The notes: a model not told the origin generated them from the sequence alone. Counted from the first letter of the stretch, positions 52,664 through 62,162 are shown. The stretch is DNA of 64,000 nt from Chryseobacterium koreense CCUG 49689 (GCF_001045435.1 NZ_LFNG01000004.1:62001-126000), one strand, 5' to 3'. Made by a program: numbers and translations.

Positions 52664-53656
52664 CTAAACCAATTGATTGCCAACCAAATACTCTGCAATC
52701 TGCACCGCATTGGTTGCGGCCCCTTTTCGCAAGTTGTCTGCCACAATCCACAGGTTCATGGTTTTCGGTTGGGATAAATCTCTTCTGATCCTTCCCACGA
52801 AAACTTCATCTTTTCCTTCGGAATAAAGTGGCATCGGATAAATTTTGTTTTTCACATCGTCCATCACCACGACGCCAGGAGTTTCTGAAAGTATTTTTCG
52901 GACTTCATCCAAATTGAAATCGTTTTCAAATTCAATGTTTACACTTTCTGAATGGCCACCCTGAACCGGCACACGTACTGCAGTTGCCGTTAAGTTAAAG
53001 GTGTCGTCTGCCATGATTTTTTTCGGCTCTTTCATCAGTTTGAGCTCTTCTTTCGTGTAATCGTCTTCTGCGAAAACATCGCATTGAGGAAGTGCGTTTT
53101 TGAAGATTTCATAAGGATAGACTTTTGCCACGTCGTCATTCCCGATGATTTCAGCGTTTAATTGGTCCACCGCATTTTTCCCCGTTCCGGTTACGGATTG
53201 GTAGGTGGAAACAATCACCCTTTTCAGGTCATATTTTTGGTTCAAAGGATGCAGCACCATGACGAGCTGAATTGTGGAGCAGTTTGGATTTGCTATGATT
53301 TTGTCTTCTTTTGAAATTTCGTTCGCGTTGATTTCTGGGACCACCAGTTTTTTGTCTGGATCCATTCGCCATGCGGAAGAATTGTCGATCACGGTAGTTC
53401 CGGCTTCGGCAAACTTTGGCGCAAATTCTTTGGAAGTTTCCCCTCCCGCTGAAAATAAGGCGATTTCCGGTTTTAGATCAATGGCTTTCTGCATCGAGAC
53501 AATTTCGAATTCCTTGCCTTTAAAAGTGATCTTCTTGCCCACTGATTTTTCAGAAGCTACAGGAATGAGTTCGGTTACTGGGAAGTTTCTTTCTTCCAAA
53601 ACTTTCAACATAATCTGGCCCACCATTCCGGTTGCGCCAACAACTGCTATTTTCAT
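52664..53656 (-). CDS. asd: Aspartate-semialdehyde dehydrogenase
   Basis: 330 residues. The NADP-binding start is VVGATGMVGQIML, the active-site cysteine lies in NPNCSTIQLV, and QGGHSESVNIEF supplies the substrate-binding His. It reduces aspartyl phosphate to the semialdehyde for Lys, Met, Thr and diaminopimelate synthesis. Its 5' leader is directly next to the inverted arm of the second four-helix-bundle element. Confidence 0.96.
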   Translation of the reverse strand: MKIAVVGATGMVGQIMLKVLEERNFPVTELIPVASEKSVGKKITFKGKEFEIVSMQKAIDLKPEIALFSAGGETSKEFAPKFAEAGTTVIDNSSAWRMDPDKKLVVPEINANEISKEDKIIANPNCSTIQLVMVLHPLNQKYDLKRVIVSTYQSVTGTGKNAVDQLNAEIIGNDDVAKVYPYEIFKNALPQCDVFAEDDYTKEELKLMKEPKKIMADDTFNLTATAVRVPVQGGHSESVNIEFENDFNLDEVRKILSETPGVVVMDDVKNKIYPMPLYSEGKDEVFVGRIRRDLSQPKTMNLWIVADNLRKGAATNAVQIAEYLVGNQLV

Positions 53657-53663
53657 TATATTA

Positions 53664-54147
53664 GTTCAATATTGTTTAATTGGTTCAAACTTGTTCAAAT
53701 TGTTTAAGGTCTGTTTCTGTATTTCGGTCCTTTCAATTCACTTTTGGACAGATAATCCATCAGATTATTAATTTTTACGCTAAGAATTTCCGTTTGAGAT
53801 TTTAGCTTTTCAAATTTGATTTCGTCTATGAATTTTCTGTCGAGAACACGATAAAGCTGAGATCTGGTTTCTCCACAAGATGTCTTTGCAACAGACAGGA
53901 ATTGTGAGAATTCTTTGTTGCCGTTTCGCTCAAATCCTTCTGCGAATTTGTCCATCACAGAACCTGAAGAACCATCAATCTGATTACTGAGTTTATAGTT
54001 GATTTTCAAATTAGTGCTTTCAATTACATCATATATGTCATTGCACAAAACCCTTGAAAGCTGCCAAATTTCTAAATCCTCAAAATGTTTTATAGCTGCC
54101 ATAACACTATTAAACTATGTTGAACAATTTTAAACCTTTTGAACAAG
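53664..54147. mobile_element. Four-helix-bundle element with inverted arms, upstream of asd
   Basis: The left arm (53664-53708) is a run of GTTCAA and GTTTAA sub-repeats. The right arm (54110-54147) holds the same sub-repeats inverted (TTGAAC, TTAAAC). Stretches such as CTTGTTCAAA pair across the two arms. Between them lies only the four-helix-bundle gene, whose stop codon is inside the left arm. The architecture equals that of the element at 20858 although arm sequences differ. Confidence 0.6.
53704..54102 (-). CDS. Four-helix-bundle protein (S23/IVP family)
   Basis: 132 residues, all helical. FEDLEIWQLSRVLCNDIYDVI at the start and SNQIDGSSGSVMDKFAEGFERN are characteristic of the S23 family; NKEFSQFLSVAKTSCGETRSQLYR follows. 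It belongs to the same family as the protein at 20920 but is distinct in sequence. The gene lies inside inverted repeats upstream of asd. Function not established; an RNA or DNA stem-associated role is inferred from the recurring context. Confidence 0.88.
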   Translation of the reverse strand: MAAIKHFEDLEIWQLSRVLCNDIYDVIESTNLKINYKLSNQIDGSSGSVMDKFAEGFERNGNKEFSQFLSVAKTSCGETRSQLYRVLDRKFIDEIKFEKLKSQTEILSVKINNLMDYLSKSELKGPKYRNRP

Positions 54148-54150
54148 TCT

Positions 54151-54588
54151 TTACGCTCCAAAAAGTCTTTTCCATTGGAATGCCCAAAGCATTAAAGCGA
54201 TTGCGATGAACGCCATCACCGCCCAAGACATTTTCATTTTGTCATTGGTTTTGAATTTTTTGTTTACGATGGTCAACAAGATTGCTGCGATAATCATGGA
54301 AGTGGGGTGTTCCACATAGGTATTTCTTGCCACTGCATCTTTCATTAAAGTTCCGGTTGCTGTAGCTTCTTTAAATCCAGGCGAGAAAAAGAACAGCATG
54401 ATCAAACCGATCAAAGCTTGAGTGTGAAAGAAAATCATCGTGAAAAGGCTTGATTTTTTAAGCAATTTTGTGATTTTTCCGGAGTAACCGAACATCGTCA
54501 GCAGAAGTGCAATCACATAAATCGCAGTTAAGAGTAAAATCAAATAAGCGAATCCACGGTGCGCATTGAGCATTAGATTGAAATCCAT
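54151..54588 (-). CDS. Small four-helix membrane protein
   Basis: 145 residues with four predicted membrane segments (about 12-33, 47-67, 93-108, 121-138). His10 (NAHRGFAY), His55 (FFHTQALIG) and His94 (EHPTSMI) lie in or near membrane parts, recalling small haem- or quinone-binding proteins, but no firm family assignment is possible. A TATCTTTG promoter box lies at 54614-54621 on its strand. Confidence 0.7.
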   Translation of the reverse strand: MDFNLMLNAHRGFAYLILLLTAIYVIALLLTMFGYSGKITKLLKKSSLFTMIFFHTQALIGLIMLFFFSPGFKEATATGTLMKDAVARNTYVEHPTSMIIAAILLTIVNKKFKTNDKMKMSWAVMAFIAIALMLWAFQWKRLFGA

Positions 54589-54613
54589 TTTTAATATTTT
54601 TAATGATTAGTTG

Positions 54614-54621
54614 CAAAGATA
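54614..54621 (-). promoter_or_regulatory. Candidate -7 box for the four-helix membrane protein gene
   Basis: TATCTTTG on the minus strand fits TAnnTTTG, 25 bp before the ATG at 54588. Confidence 0.5.
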
Positions 54622-54622
54622 G

Positions 54623-54650
54623 AAAAATCCCGACGATTGCCGGGATTTTA
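54623..54650 (-). terminator. Terminator behind the TonB-dependent receptor gene
   Basis: AAATCCCG (54625-54632) pairs with CGGGATTT (54641-54648) around an 8-nt loop, with T residues after the stem on the minus strand. Confidence 0.8.
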
Positions 54651-54671
54651 AAATAGTGTTAAATAGAACCC

Positions 54672-57600
54672 TTAGAAAGAGTATTTGAATCCAAGCATTG
54701 CAGACCAAGTAGTCACTGAAGTGTTTGCCGGTCTTGTTGGAGATTGAATTAATCCAGCGCCGTCTCTCAACATGGTGAATGATGGATCTGGTGAAAGATT
54801 TCCAGCTCTTGACAAGATTGCTGCACCATAAGAACTCACGGTGTAGTCTCTGACACCCCAATTGGAGTTCAACAGGTTTCCAAAATTCAAGATGTCTAAT
54901 GAAATCTGAACTTTGTCACCTTTGCTTACCATGTCTTTGAATAGGTTCTGAGCCAATCTCACATCAAAACGGTTCAGCCAAGGAAGCAAGAATTCATTTC
55001 TTGGAAGGATTTGTCCTCGGTATTTTTCAAGTCCATTATCGGCGATAAATTTGTCAAAAGCATCACGCTGTTGCTGCGCTGTAAACAATACCGTCACGTT
55101 GCTTCCTGAACCAGTAGTGATATCTGAAAACTTCATGTTGTTTGAGTTCAAAGGAATGTACATCAAGTCATTTGCAATTCCGTCGCCATTCACGTCATTA
55201 GAATAATAGTAGGAATATCTACCTTGATTAGCTCCGTTATAGTAAACCCCGAAAGTGGTTCCTGTTTTCTTAAGTTCATAGGTGAAATTCGCTACAATTC
55301 TGTGAGGTACTGAATAATCAGAAATACTCAAGAATTGTTGGTTTGGTGAATCGATGGTTGGTGATCCGCCCCATGCTGAAGTTGCACTGGAACCTGCATT
55401 TGCAGATACTTCCTTAGACTCGGAGAAGGTGTAAAATACTGATCCTGAAAGTCCGTTCCAAGGTCTTACCGACGCACCGAAAGTTGCAGAGAACGCATGA
55501 CCTTTGGTATCGGTATTGGTGAGTACAGTTGCGCTGTTGCCTCCGATTGCAGGATTATAAGTATATGATGCAGCATCTGGATAATAAACACGGTCTGCAT
55601 AAACCATTTGTGCTGTTGAAACTTTTCTGTTTGCACCGAACTGGAATACCCCGTTTACATCTTTGGTATAAAGAATATCAGCGGTCAAGGTGATTGGGCT
55701 TTGCGGAATTTTGTAATCGATCCCGAAGCTTGATCTCCAAACCGAAGGCATCTTGAAGGAATCATCAACCAAAGCAAAAGATGATGGAACACCACCAGAT
55801 GGCGAAGTGATGAAAGGTGTAACCTGTTGTCCGCCAGAAGTATAGTAAACTGGATTATTTACATAGTAATAGATATCTTCCGGATGGAATCTGATCTGTC
55901 CGATCCATGGAGCTACAGCTGCATAACTTCCAGGTTCGATGGTGTTTTGAAGAACACCTGCGTTAGTAGGCATGTTGGTTAACCAAACAAACGGAACTCT
56001 ACCCGTGAAGATTCCTGTTCCACCTCTCAAAGTTAACGATCTGTCACCCAATACGTCATAATTGAATCCGAATCTTGGCGATAGCATTACTCTCGATTTT
56101 GGCCATTTGCCAGAAGAATAGTTTTTAGGATTACCATTTACATCCAGTAATGTCAAATTATCGATAGATGGATTTGCTGTAAGATCATTGAGGTACATCG
56201 GCAATTCAGCACGAAGTCCTACTGTGAAGTTTAACTTGTCATTCAATGCAATTCTGTCCTGTACATAAGCCGAACCAAGTCCAAAGTTAATTCTTGAATA
56301 AGTGTCCTGCCCTGCGTAAGGATAAGTTAGACCAAACATGATTGGTGCAACTTCAGCGGCGGTACCTGTTTTCAGGAAATCCGCTACAGAGGCATATCGG
56401 TAATATCCTGTTCCCATTCTGGTGTAGGAGTTGCCAAATTTTTGTACTTCATAAGCAATACCACCGGTTATGGTGTGTCTTCCCGCATTGTAAGTCAAGT
56501 TGTTTGTAAAAGAGAAATTATCATTCACCACATCATTCAAATAAGAGAATAACTCTGTACCGAAACTCATGTAGTTTGATCCGTTGGCAGATCCGTCCCA
56601 AATATCAACAAATGGGAAAAGTCTGTCTGAAGGAGTAGTTCTCTTGTCTTGAATTTTCGAATAAGTGAACAAGAATTTATTCGAAAGATTGGAAGTAAAT
56701 GAGGAGTTCAATTCGGCAGTAATTGAAGAAACGGTATTATTGAAACCATAATTACCATTTTCAAAGGTCATGGACTTGTCACTGACCCGGTTTGCGGAAG
56801 ATCTAGGAGATGGTCCTGAGTTTCCGTTTGCCAATGCATCCGATTTGGCATCAAGCATATTGTAACGTACCGCCAATTTGTGTTTGTCGCTGATGTTCCA
56901 GTCGATTCTTGCCAAGATTTTGTCTCCGGTTTGGATTGCCTCGTTGGCATATCCCTGATATCGTCCCGGATCGTATCCCCAAACTGTTCTCAAGTGGTTT
57001 TGAACTGCGATTAAGTCTGATTCTTTAACTCTGGTGATATTATTTGCAATATCAGAAACTCCATTTTGAGATGCTTTCCAAAGGTTTGCTCCCGATGCGT
57101 TTGCTCCAGTTGCGATTTCACGTTCTCCACTTACGAAAAAGAACAATTTATTTTTAATAATTGGACCACCCACCGTCAAACCGTTGGTCATTTTTGCTCC
57201 TACACGCTGGCTTTTATCTTTCACGATTTCTTCTCCATTTACTTTCCAGCCATTCAGGTCTTTGCCATTATAATAACCGTAAAGTGATCCATGGAAGGTG
57301 TTGGTTCCGGATTTCGTCACCGCATTGATTCCCGCACCGGTGAAACCAGACTGTGTCACATCAAATGGAGCGATGTTTACAGAAATTTCTTGGATTGCAT
57401 CCAGTGCGATAGGTTGTGCGTTCCCGCCCGGAAGTGGGTTGCTGCTCAATCCAAATCCATTGTTGAAGTTTGCTCCGTCAATCTGTAGGTTGTTATATCT
57501 TGCGTCTCTACCTGCAAATGAATTGCCGTTTGCCTGCGGAGTCAATCGTGTAAATTCTGTAATACTTCTGTTAGCTTGAGGTAAGTCCTGAATCTGTTTG

Positions 57601-58028
57601 AGCCCAATATTTGTTGCAGCTCCGGTTTTGTTGATATTTCTATTTGCAGCACCGGTAATCACCACTTCCTGGATTTGGGTGGTATTTTCATTAACGATTG
57701 GATTTAGGACGAAAGGTTGTCCCAGTTCCAAATAAACATCCTCATAAACAACAGGTTTTTCTCCCGGTTGAGTCACTTCAACTTTGTAAGGTCCACCAAC
57801 TCGCATGTTTGCCAAGTTGTAATTTCCAGAAGCGTTTGCTTTTGCCGAGTAAACAGTTCCGGAAGGCAAGTGGGTCGCAGTAATTGTAGCGCCAGAAGTT
57901 GCTTTACCATCAGACTGTGTCACAATTCCCGTCATGTTACTCGTAGTAACCTGCGCATGTACTGCGCCAAAACCAGTGAAGGCCAAAGCGGCAATCAGTA
58001 CCCGTTTCTTGATTGGATTTAAATTCAT
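54672..58028 (-). CDS. Oar-like TonB-dependent receptor
   Basis: 1118 residues. A signal peptide (to about 26, VHAQ), then a carboxypeptidase-regulatory-like domain (TGIVTQSDGKATSGATITATH, to about 110), a plug region from QEVVITGA (about 120-250) with NLQIDGANFNNGFG, and a long barrel ending in a C-terminal aromatic strand (MLGFKYSF). It imports large substrates through the outer membrane using TonB energy. The ligand is unknown; Oar-type receptors may handle peptides or proteins. It is monocistronic. Confidence 0.93.
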   Translation of the reverse strand: MNLNPIKKRVLIAALAFTGFGAVHAQVTTSNMTGIVTQSDGKATSGATITATHLPSGTVYSAKANASGNYNLANMRVGGPYKVEVTQPGEKPVVYEDVYLELGQPFVLNPIVNENTTQIQEVVITGAANRNINKTGAATNIGLKQIQDLPQANRSITEFTRLTPQANGNSFAGRDARYNNLQIDGANFNNGFGLSSNPLPGGNAQPIALDAIQEISVNIAPFDVTQSGFTGAGINAVTKSGTNTFHGSLYGYYNGKDLNGWKVNGEEIVKDKSQRVGAKMTNGLTVGGPIIKNKLFFFVSGEREIATGANASGANLWKASQNGVSDIANNITRVKESDLIAVQNHLRTVWGYDPGRYQGYANEAIQTGDKILARIDWNISDKHKLAVRYNMLDAKSDALANGNSGPSPRSSANRVSDKSMTFENGNYGFNNTVSSITAELNSSFTSNLSNKFLFTYSKIQDKRTTPSDRLFPFVDIWDGSANGSNYMSFGTELFSYLNDVVNDNFSFTNNLTYNAGRHTITGGIAYEVQKFGNSYTRMGTGYYRYASVADFLKTGTAAEVAPIMFGLTYPYAGQDTYSRINFGLGSAYVQDRIALNDKLNFTVGLRAELPMYLNDLTANPSIDNLTLLDVNGNPKNYSSGKWPKSRVMLSPRFGFNYDVLGDRSLTLRGGTGIFTGRVPFVWLTNMPTNAGVLQNTIEPGSYAAVAPWIGQIRFHPEDIYYYVNNPVYYTSGGQQVTPFITSPSGGVPSSFALVDDSFKMPSVWRSSFGIDYKIPQSPITLTADILYTKDVNGVFQFGANRKVSTAQMVYADRVYYPDAASYTYNPAIGGNSATVLTNTDTKGHAFSATFGASVRPWNGLSGSVFYTFSESKEVSANAGSSATSAWGGSPTIDSPNQQFLSISDYSVPHRIVANFTYELKKTGTTFGVYYNGANQGRYSYYYSNDVNGDGIANDLMYIPLNSNNMKFSDITTGSGSNVTVLFTAQQQRDAFDKFIADNGLEKYRGQILPRNEFLLPWLNRFDVRLAQNLFKDMVSKGDKVQISLDILNFGNLLNSNWGVRDYTVSSYGAAILSRAGNLSPDPSFTMLRDGAGLIQSPTRPANTSVTTWSAMLGFKYSF

Positions 58029-58063
58029 TTTACTTAAAATTTATGATTAATTTAACTCTGGTG

Positions 58064-58071
58064 CAAAAGTA
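58064..58071 (-). promoter_or_regulatory. Candidate -7 box for the TonB-dependent receptor gene
   Basis: TACTTTTG on the minus strand fits TAnnTTTG, 35 bp before the receptor ATG. Confidence 0.55.
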
Positions 58072-58242
58072 ATCTTATTAAGCCAAAGAAATATTAATAA
58101 TTTGTTAATATTTAAAATTTTGTTAAAATTACACCTAAATAGCTGAACATCAAAATTTAAAATAAAAAATATTTCTGCGCTCTTAAAAATTATCTTTGTG
58201 TAATTCTCAGAAAGCATCTTTACAAATTATTCAATCCATAAT

Positions 58243-59103
58243 TTATTTCACTGCCTTTAGACTGAGGTCAATGTTTTCTGCGGAATGGGTCAGTGCGCCC
58301 GCCGAAATAAAATCTACGCCGGTACTTGCCACCTCTTTCAGCATTTCCCGGATGATTCCACCGGAAGCTTCTGATTCTGCTTTCCCTTTGATGAGGGATA
58401 CTGCTTTTTTCATCATCGGAATATCCATATTATCCAGCATAATACGGTCTGCTCCGGATTTGATGGCTTCTTCCACTTCAGCGAGATTTCTGGTTTCGAC
58501 TTCTATTTTTATCGGCTTTTTGAGTTTTTTCACATAATCTTTTGCCATTTTCACGGCATTGGTAATGCTTCCGTTATAATCGATATGGTTGTCTTTCAGC
58601 ATGATCATGTCATAGAGCCCGTATCTGTGGTTGGTTCCGCCGCCAATTGCAACTGCCCATTTTTCACAAATCCTGAAGTTCGGCGTGGTCTTTCTGGTAT
58701 CCAACAATTTTGTTTTGGTCCCTAAAAGCCTGGAATCCCAGTCGAAAGTCATCGTGGCAATCCCGCTCATTCGCTGCATGCAGTTCAGCACCAGTCTCTC
58801 AGTTGAGAGAATAGAACGAGCGCTTCCTTCCACATAAAATGCGATATCTCCCGCCTTCGCCTTTTCTCCGTCTTTGATGAAAACTTCAACCTTCAAATTT
58901 TTATCAAACTGTTTGAAAATGATCTCCGCCAGTTCCACTCCGGCCAGAATACAGTCTTCCTTAACCAGCAGTTTTGCTTTCTGCTGAAGATCTTTCGGAA
59001 TGGTGGAAAGTGTGGAATGATCACCGTCTTGAATATCTTCATCCAATGCGGATTTGATGAATTCCTTTAATGCTTTGTCGGTTACGTAAGGTGGTCGGTT
59101 CAT
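58243..59103 (-). CDS. nadC: Nicotinate-nucleotide pyrophosphorylase (carboxylating)
   Basis: 286 residues. Phosphoribosyl and quinolinate site residues lie in LNCMQRMSGIATMT, LDTRKTTPNFR, KDNHI and EVETRNLAEVEEA. It converts quinolinate and PRPP to nicotinate mononucleotide in NAD synthesis. nadB, which makes the precursor, lies upstream on the same strand with a YD-repeat-like gene between them. Confidence 0.96.
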   Translation of the reverse strand: MNRPPYVTDKALKEFIKSALDEDIQDGDHSTLSTIPKDLQQKAKLLVKEDCILAGVELAEIIFKQFDKNLKVEVFIKDGEKAKAGDIAFYVEGSARSILSTERLVLNCMQRMSGIATMTFDWDSRLLGTKTKLLDTRKTTPNFRICEKWAVAIGGGTNHRYGLYDMIMLKDNHIDYNGSITNAVKMAKDYVKKLKKPIKIEVETRNLAEVEEAIKSGADRIMLDNMDIPMMKKAVSLIKGKAESEASGGIIREMLKEVASTGVDFISAGALTHSAENIDLSLKAVK

Positions 59104-59200
59104 ATTTATGATTGATTAGCGATTAATGATGAATGAGTTTTGGAATTTTCTTCTTTGTAATATTTCTTTATATCGTGAACTTTTTTAGAATAGGTTTTCG

Positions 59201-60355
59201 TTAGTAGTACTTGATTTCTCTCTTCCAGAGATAAAGATCTTGTCCATTTACATTTTTTATACATTCAATCCAGTTATTATGCTGATCATATTTGTATTTA
59301 AATAGAACATTATTTGGCACTAACTCCTCATTTTTCTTTCCCCAACTATCTATATAATAGAGTTTTTGAATTTGGTTTTTATCCAAAACAAACTGCGCTT
59401 GATTTGTAATGCTTCCCTGGTAAATACGAGTTTTTTTAATAATGTTGCCATTTTTGTCAAACTCGTATTCAACCGAGGAAACACTTGGATATTCACCGTC
59501 TTTCAGTTCTTCCCGATATTTTCCGTTTTCTTCTAAAATGAAATAGTGGTATTTGTCATCCCGAATTTGAGTTTCTTTTGTCGTTCTGCCCAACGAGTCA
59601 TATTCAAATTTAGTAAAACCGCTTTGAAAAAGTTTTTTATTATTGTAATCAGTTTTATGGTCAAAATACTTTGATTCTTTGATCTGAAAATTCTCGTCAT
59701 ATAAGTTGACTCGAGTAAGTTTTTTTCTAAATATCGAGTCTTTTGCATCTTGGTAAGAATTTTCGCCAACCTTCTTCCTGATAAAATCGGTAACGGTAAA
59801 TATGCTGTCGGTTTTTGATACTGAGTCATATTTTGTAATCGTAAAGGGGGTATAAGTTTCGCGATTGCCAAAATATGTTTTAGTGGGTTCGTCTTTCCAT
59901 TTTAAGCTATATTTTACAAATTTTAATTTATTGCTTGCCCCCTCGTAAAAGTACTGAATATTACGAGCGGCATGTTTATTACCAGAATTTTCATTTATTT
60001 TCCTTCCCACACTATCGTAAGTATAGTTATAATCATCTACGATCTCACCAGATTCGTAATACCAGATTTCTTTTGTAATATTTCTATTTTTATCATAGTA
60101 GGTTTCATTATTGGTGTATCTGCAAAAGTCCGTTTCAAACCAACTGCTACGCATACTTTCACGCAAATTTTTAGGTGTCATTATGATGGCGTGTCCATAT
60201 TCACTATCACTTTTCAAAAAAGTATAAGGTCCTGAATTATTAAGAAATAGAACGTATTCTTTCACATATCGTGGTTTTCCCAAAATCGAATCCTTGATGA
60301 TCTGTGAATAAACCATATTGGAAAGAAATACACAAAAGAGAATTATACTTTTCAT
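59201..60355 (-). CDS. Secreted protein with YD/RHS-like repeats, between nadB and nadC
   Basis: 384 residues with a signal peptide (to about 17, MVYSQ). The body repeats a YD-like pattern: YTYDSVGRKINE, FEYDSLGRTTKE, VEYEFDKNGNIIKK and FKYKYDQHNNWIE. Such units form beta strands as in RHS shells, but this protein is too short to close a shell and has no toxin domain. Base composition looks more AT-rich than nadB and nadC, which could mean later arrival. It begins 15 bp after nadB, so probably cotranscribed. Confidence 0.75.
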   Translation of the reverse strand: MKSIILFCVFLSNMVYSQIIKDSILGKPRYVKEYVLFLNNSGPYTFLKSDSEYGHAIIMTPKNLRESMRSSWFETDFCRYTNNETYYDKNRNITKEIWYYESGEIVDDYNYTYDSVGRKINENSGNKHAARNIQYFYEGASNKLKFVKYSLKWKDEPTKTYFGNRETYTPFTITKYDSVSKTDSIFTVTDFIRKKVGENSYQDAKDSIFRKKLTRVNLYDENFQIKESKYFDHKTDYNNKKLFQSGFTKFEYDSLGRTTKETQIRDDKYHYFILEENGKYREELKDGEYPSVSSVEYEFDKNGNIIKKTRIYQGSITNQAQFVLDKNQIQKLYYIDSWGKKNEELVPNNVLFKYKYDQHNNWIECIKNVNGQDLYLWKREIKYY

Positions 60356-60370
60356 AAACAGACTTTTGAT

Positions 60371-61969
60371 CTAAGTTTCTGAAATCGTCAACGGTTTCGT
60401 TGCCAAATCTTTATTATAAAAACTGCCTTTGTTTTCCTTCATCTGCAGTGAGTGTTTGATGATGAGGTACGACACGTTCACCAAATTCCTGAGCTCGGAA
60501 AGTTGTGGCGAAAGAATAGAGTAGTTGTACAATTCCGTCACGGCTTCATAAATCTCGCGCTGCTTTTTTTTGGCCAGTTCCAATCGGGAATTGCTGCGAA
60601 CAATTGCCACCAAATCGCTCATCATTTCCTGGAGTTGTCTTCTCAGATAGGAAACCATCACCATTTCGTCCATCATTTTCATTCCTTCCTCGTTCCATTC
60701 GGGAACCGCCTTTAAATCATCAAAATTAAAGTCGTTGATTTTGAGCAGCTCCACCGTTTTCATCGCGGCATTGTGACCGAAAACCAAACCTTCCAACAAA
60801 GAATTGGAAGCCAGTCGGTTTGCGCCATGAAGTCCGGAATTGGTACATTCGCCCACTGCAAAGAGGTTTTTGATGGAACTTTGCCCATCCATATCCACTT
60901 CAATTCCTCCCATTAAATAATGACAAGCGGGAACCACCGGAATCATCTGTGTAAAAGGATCAATTCCTTCGTCCAGGCATTTTTGGTAAATATTCGGAAA
61001 ATGCTCCACAAATTTTTCATGATCCATTTCCCGGCAATCCAATCCAACATATTCGTCACCGCTGATTTTCAGTTCGTTATCGATAGCTCTTGCCACAATG
61101 TCTCGGGAAGCTAATTCTTCGCGCTCATCATATTTATGCATGAATTTTTCGCCATTTTTTAGACGAAGTTTTGCGCCGTCGCCACGAACCGCCTCCGAAA
61201 TCAGGAAGAGCATACCGTCTCTTTTTGAATAAAGGGCAGTTGGGTGAAACTGGTAATATTGCATGTTCGAAACTTTCCCTCGCGCTCTGTGTACAAAAGC
61301 GATTCCATCTCCAGTAGCAATAATCGGATTGGTGGTGTTTTTATAGACGTGACCGGCTCCTCCGGTGGCAACTAAAGTGATTTTCGCAGTGATTTTTTTG
61401 ATTTTCTTGTTCTTTTCATCCAGGATATAAGCACCGTAGCAATCAATTTTCTCCAAATCGAAAACCTTGTCCGGAACATGGTGTTGCGTGATCAAATCGA
61501 TGACGTAATGATGCGCCATCATCTCGATATTCGGTGATTTTTTTATCGTGGCCAAAAGTGCTCTTTCGATTTCTGCCCCGGTAACATCTTTGTGGTGAAC
61601 AATTCTGTTTTCGGTGTGTCCACCTTCTCTTCCGAGCATCAAATGGCCATCCTTTTCGTCGAATCTGGTTCCCCATTCCACGAGTTCTTGAAATCTCGCG
61701 GGTCCTTCCTTGATTACCATTTCCACTACTTCCAGTTTGTTTTCACCATCGCCGGCTCTCATCGTGTCGTCGATATGTTTCTGGAAGTTATCTTTGTCAA
61801 AATCGGTTACCACAGCGAGTCCGCCTTGAGCATATTTGGTGTTGCTTTCATCTTCATCGGCTTTAGTGACAATGATGATTTTGGCATCCGGCATTTTTTG
61901 TGAAATCTTTATTGCATAAGAAAGTCCGGAAATTCCGGAGCCAATTACCAGTACGTCTGCTTTTATCAT
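60371..61969 (-). CDS. nadB: L-aspartate oxidase
   Basis: 532 residues. The FAD site VIGSGISGLSYAI opens the protein, with KYAQGGLAVV and REGGHTENRIVHHKD in the catalytic part and GLHGANRLASNSLLEGLVFG near the FAD C-terminal region. It oxidises aspartate to iminoaspartate for quinolinate synthesis. The ordinary partner nadA is not in the window. Confidence 0.96.
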   Translation of the reverse strand: MIKADVLVIGSGISGLSYAIKISQKMPDAKIIIVTKADEDESNTKYAQGGLAVVTDFDKDNFQKHIDDTMRAGDGENKLEVVEMVIKEGPARFQELVEWGTRFDEKDGHLMLGREGGHTENRIVHHKDVTGAEIERALLATIKKSPNIEMMAHHYVIDLITQHHVPDKVFDLEKIDCYGAYILDEKNKKIKKITAKITLVATGGAGHVYKNTTNPIIATGDGIAFVHRARGKVSNMQYYQFHPTALYSKRDGMLFLISEAVRGDGAKLRLKNGEKFMHKYDEREELASRDIVARAIDNELKISGDEYVGLDCREMDHEKFVEHFPNIYQKCLDEGIDPFTQMIPVVPACHYLMGGIEVDMDGQSSIKNLFAVGECTNSGLHGANRLASNSLLEGLVFGHNAAMKTVELLKINDFNFDDLKAVPEWNEEGMKMMDEMVMVSYLRRQLQEMMSDLVAIVRSNSRLELAKKKQREIYEAVTELYNYSILSPQLSELRNLVNVSYLIIKHSLQMKENKGSFYNKDLATKPLTISET

Positions 61970-62004
61970 GGATTTGCGGGTTTCGAGTTACGGGTTGCTG
62001 GATG

Positions 62005-62151
62005 CTAGTTTTTAAGGTTTAATTCGGGATCAATATTTTTCGCGGATTTCTTGCCAAGAATTAATTTTTTTGGATCAGAACTTTTTAGCCTTTTAAGAAT
62101 CCGTTTTTTCAGTTTTTCAGGAATTTCAAAGCTTTGTCGTTTTGCTTTCAA
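62005..62151 (-). CDS. Possible 48-residue basic protein
   Basis: A short frame from TTG (62151) to TAG (62005) reads as a strongly basic, protein-like sequence containing RQSFEIPEKLKKRILKRLK and KLILGKKSAKNIDPELNLK. There is no ATG and no good ribosome site; the frame stays open a few codons into the end of the nitroreductase gene. It could be a real small gene, or the tail of a decayed one. I do not recognise it. Confidence 0.3.
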   Translation of the reverse strand: MKAKRQSFEIPEKLKKRILKRLKSSDPKKLILGKKSAKNIDPELNLKN

Positions 62152-62162
62152 TTTGAAGCACT

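Noticed and set aside
61970-62030. Another inverted-arm element next to nadB
   Set aside because: GGGTTTCGAGTTACGGGTT shows short repeats, but no matching inverted arm could be found nearby.
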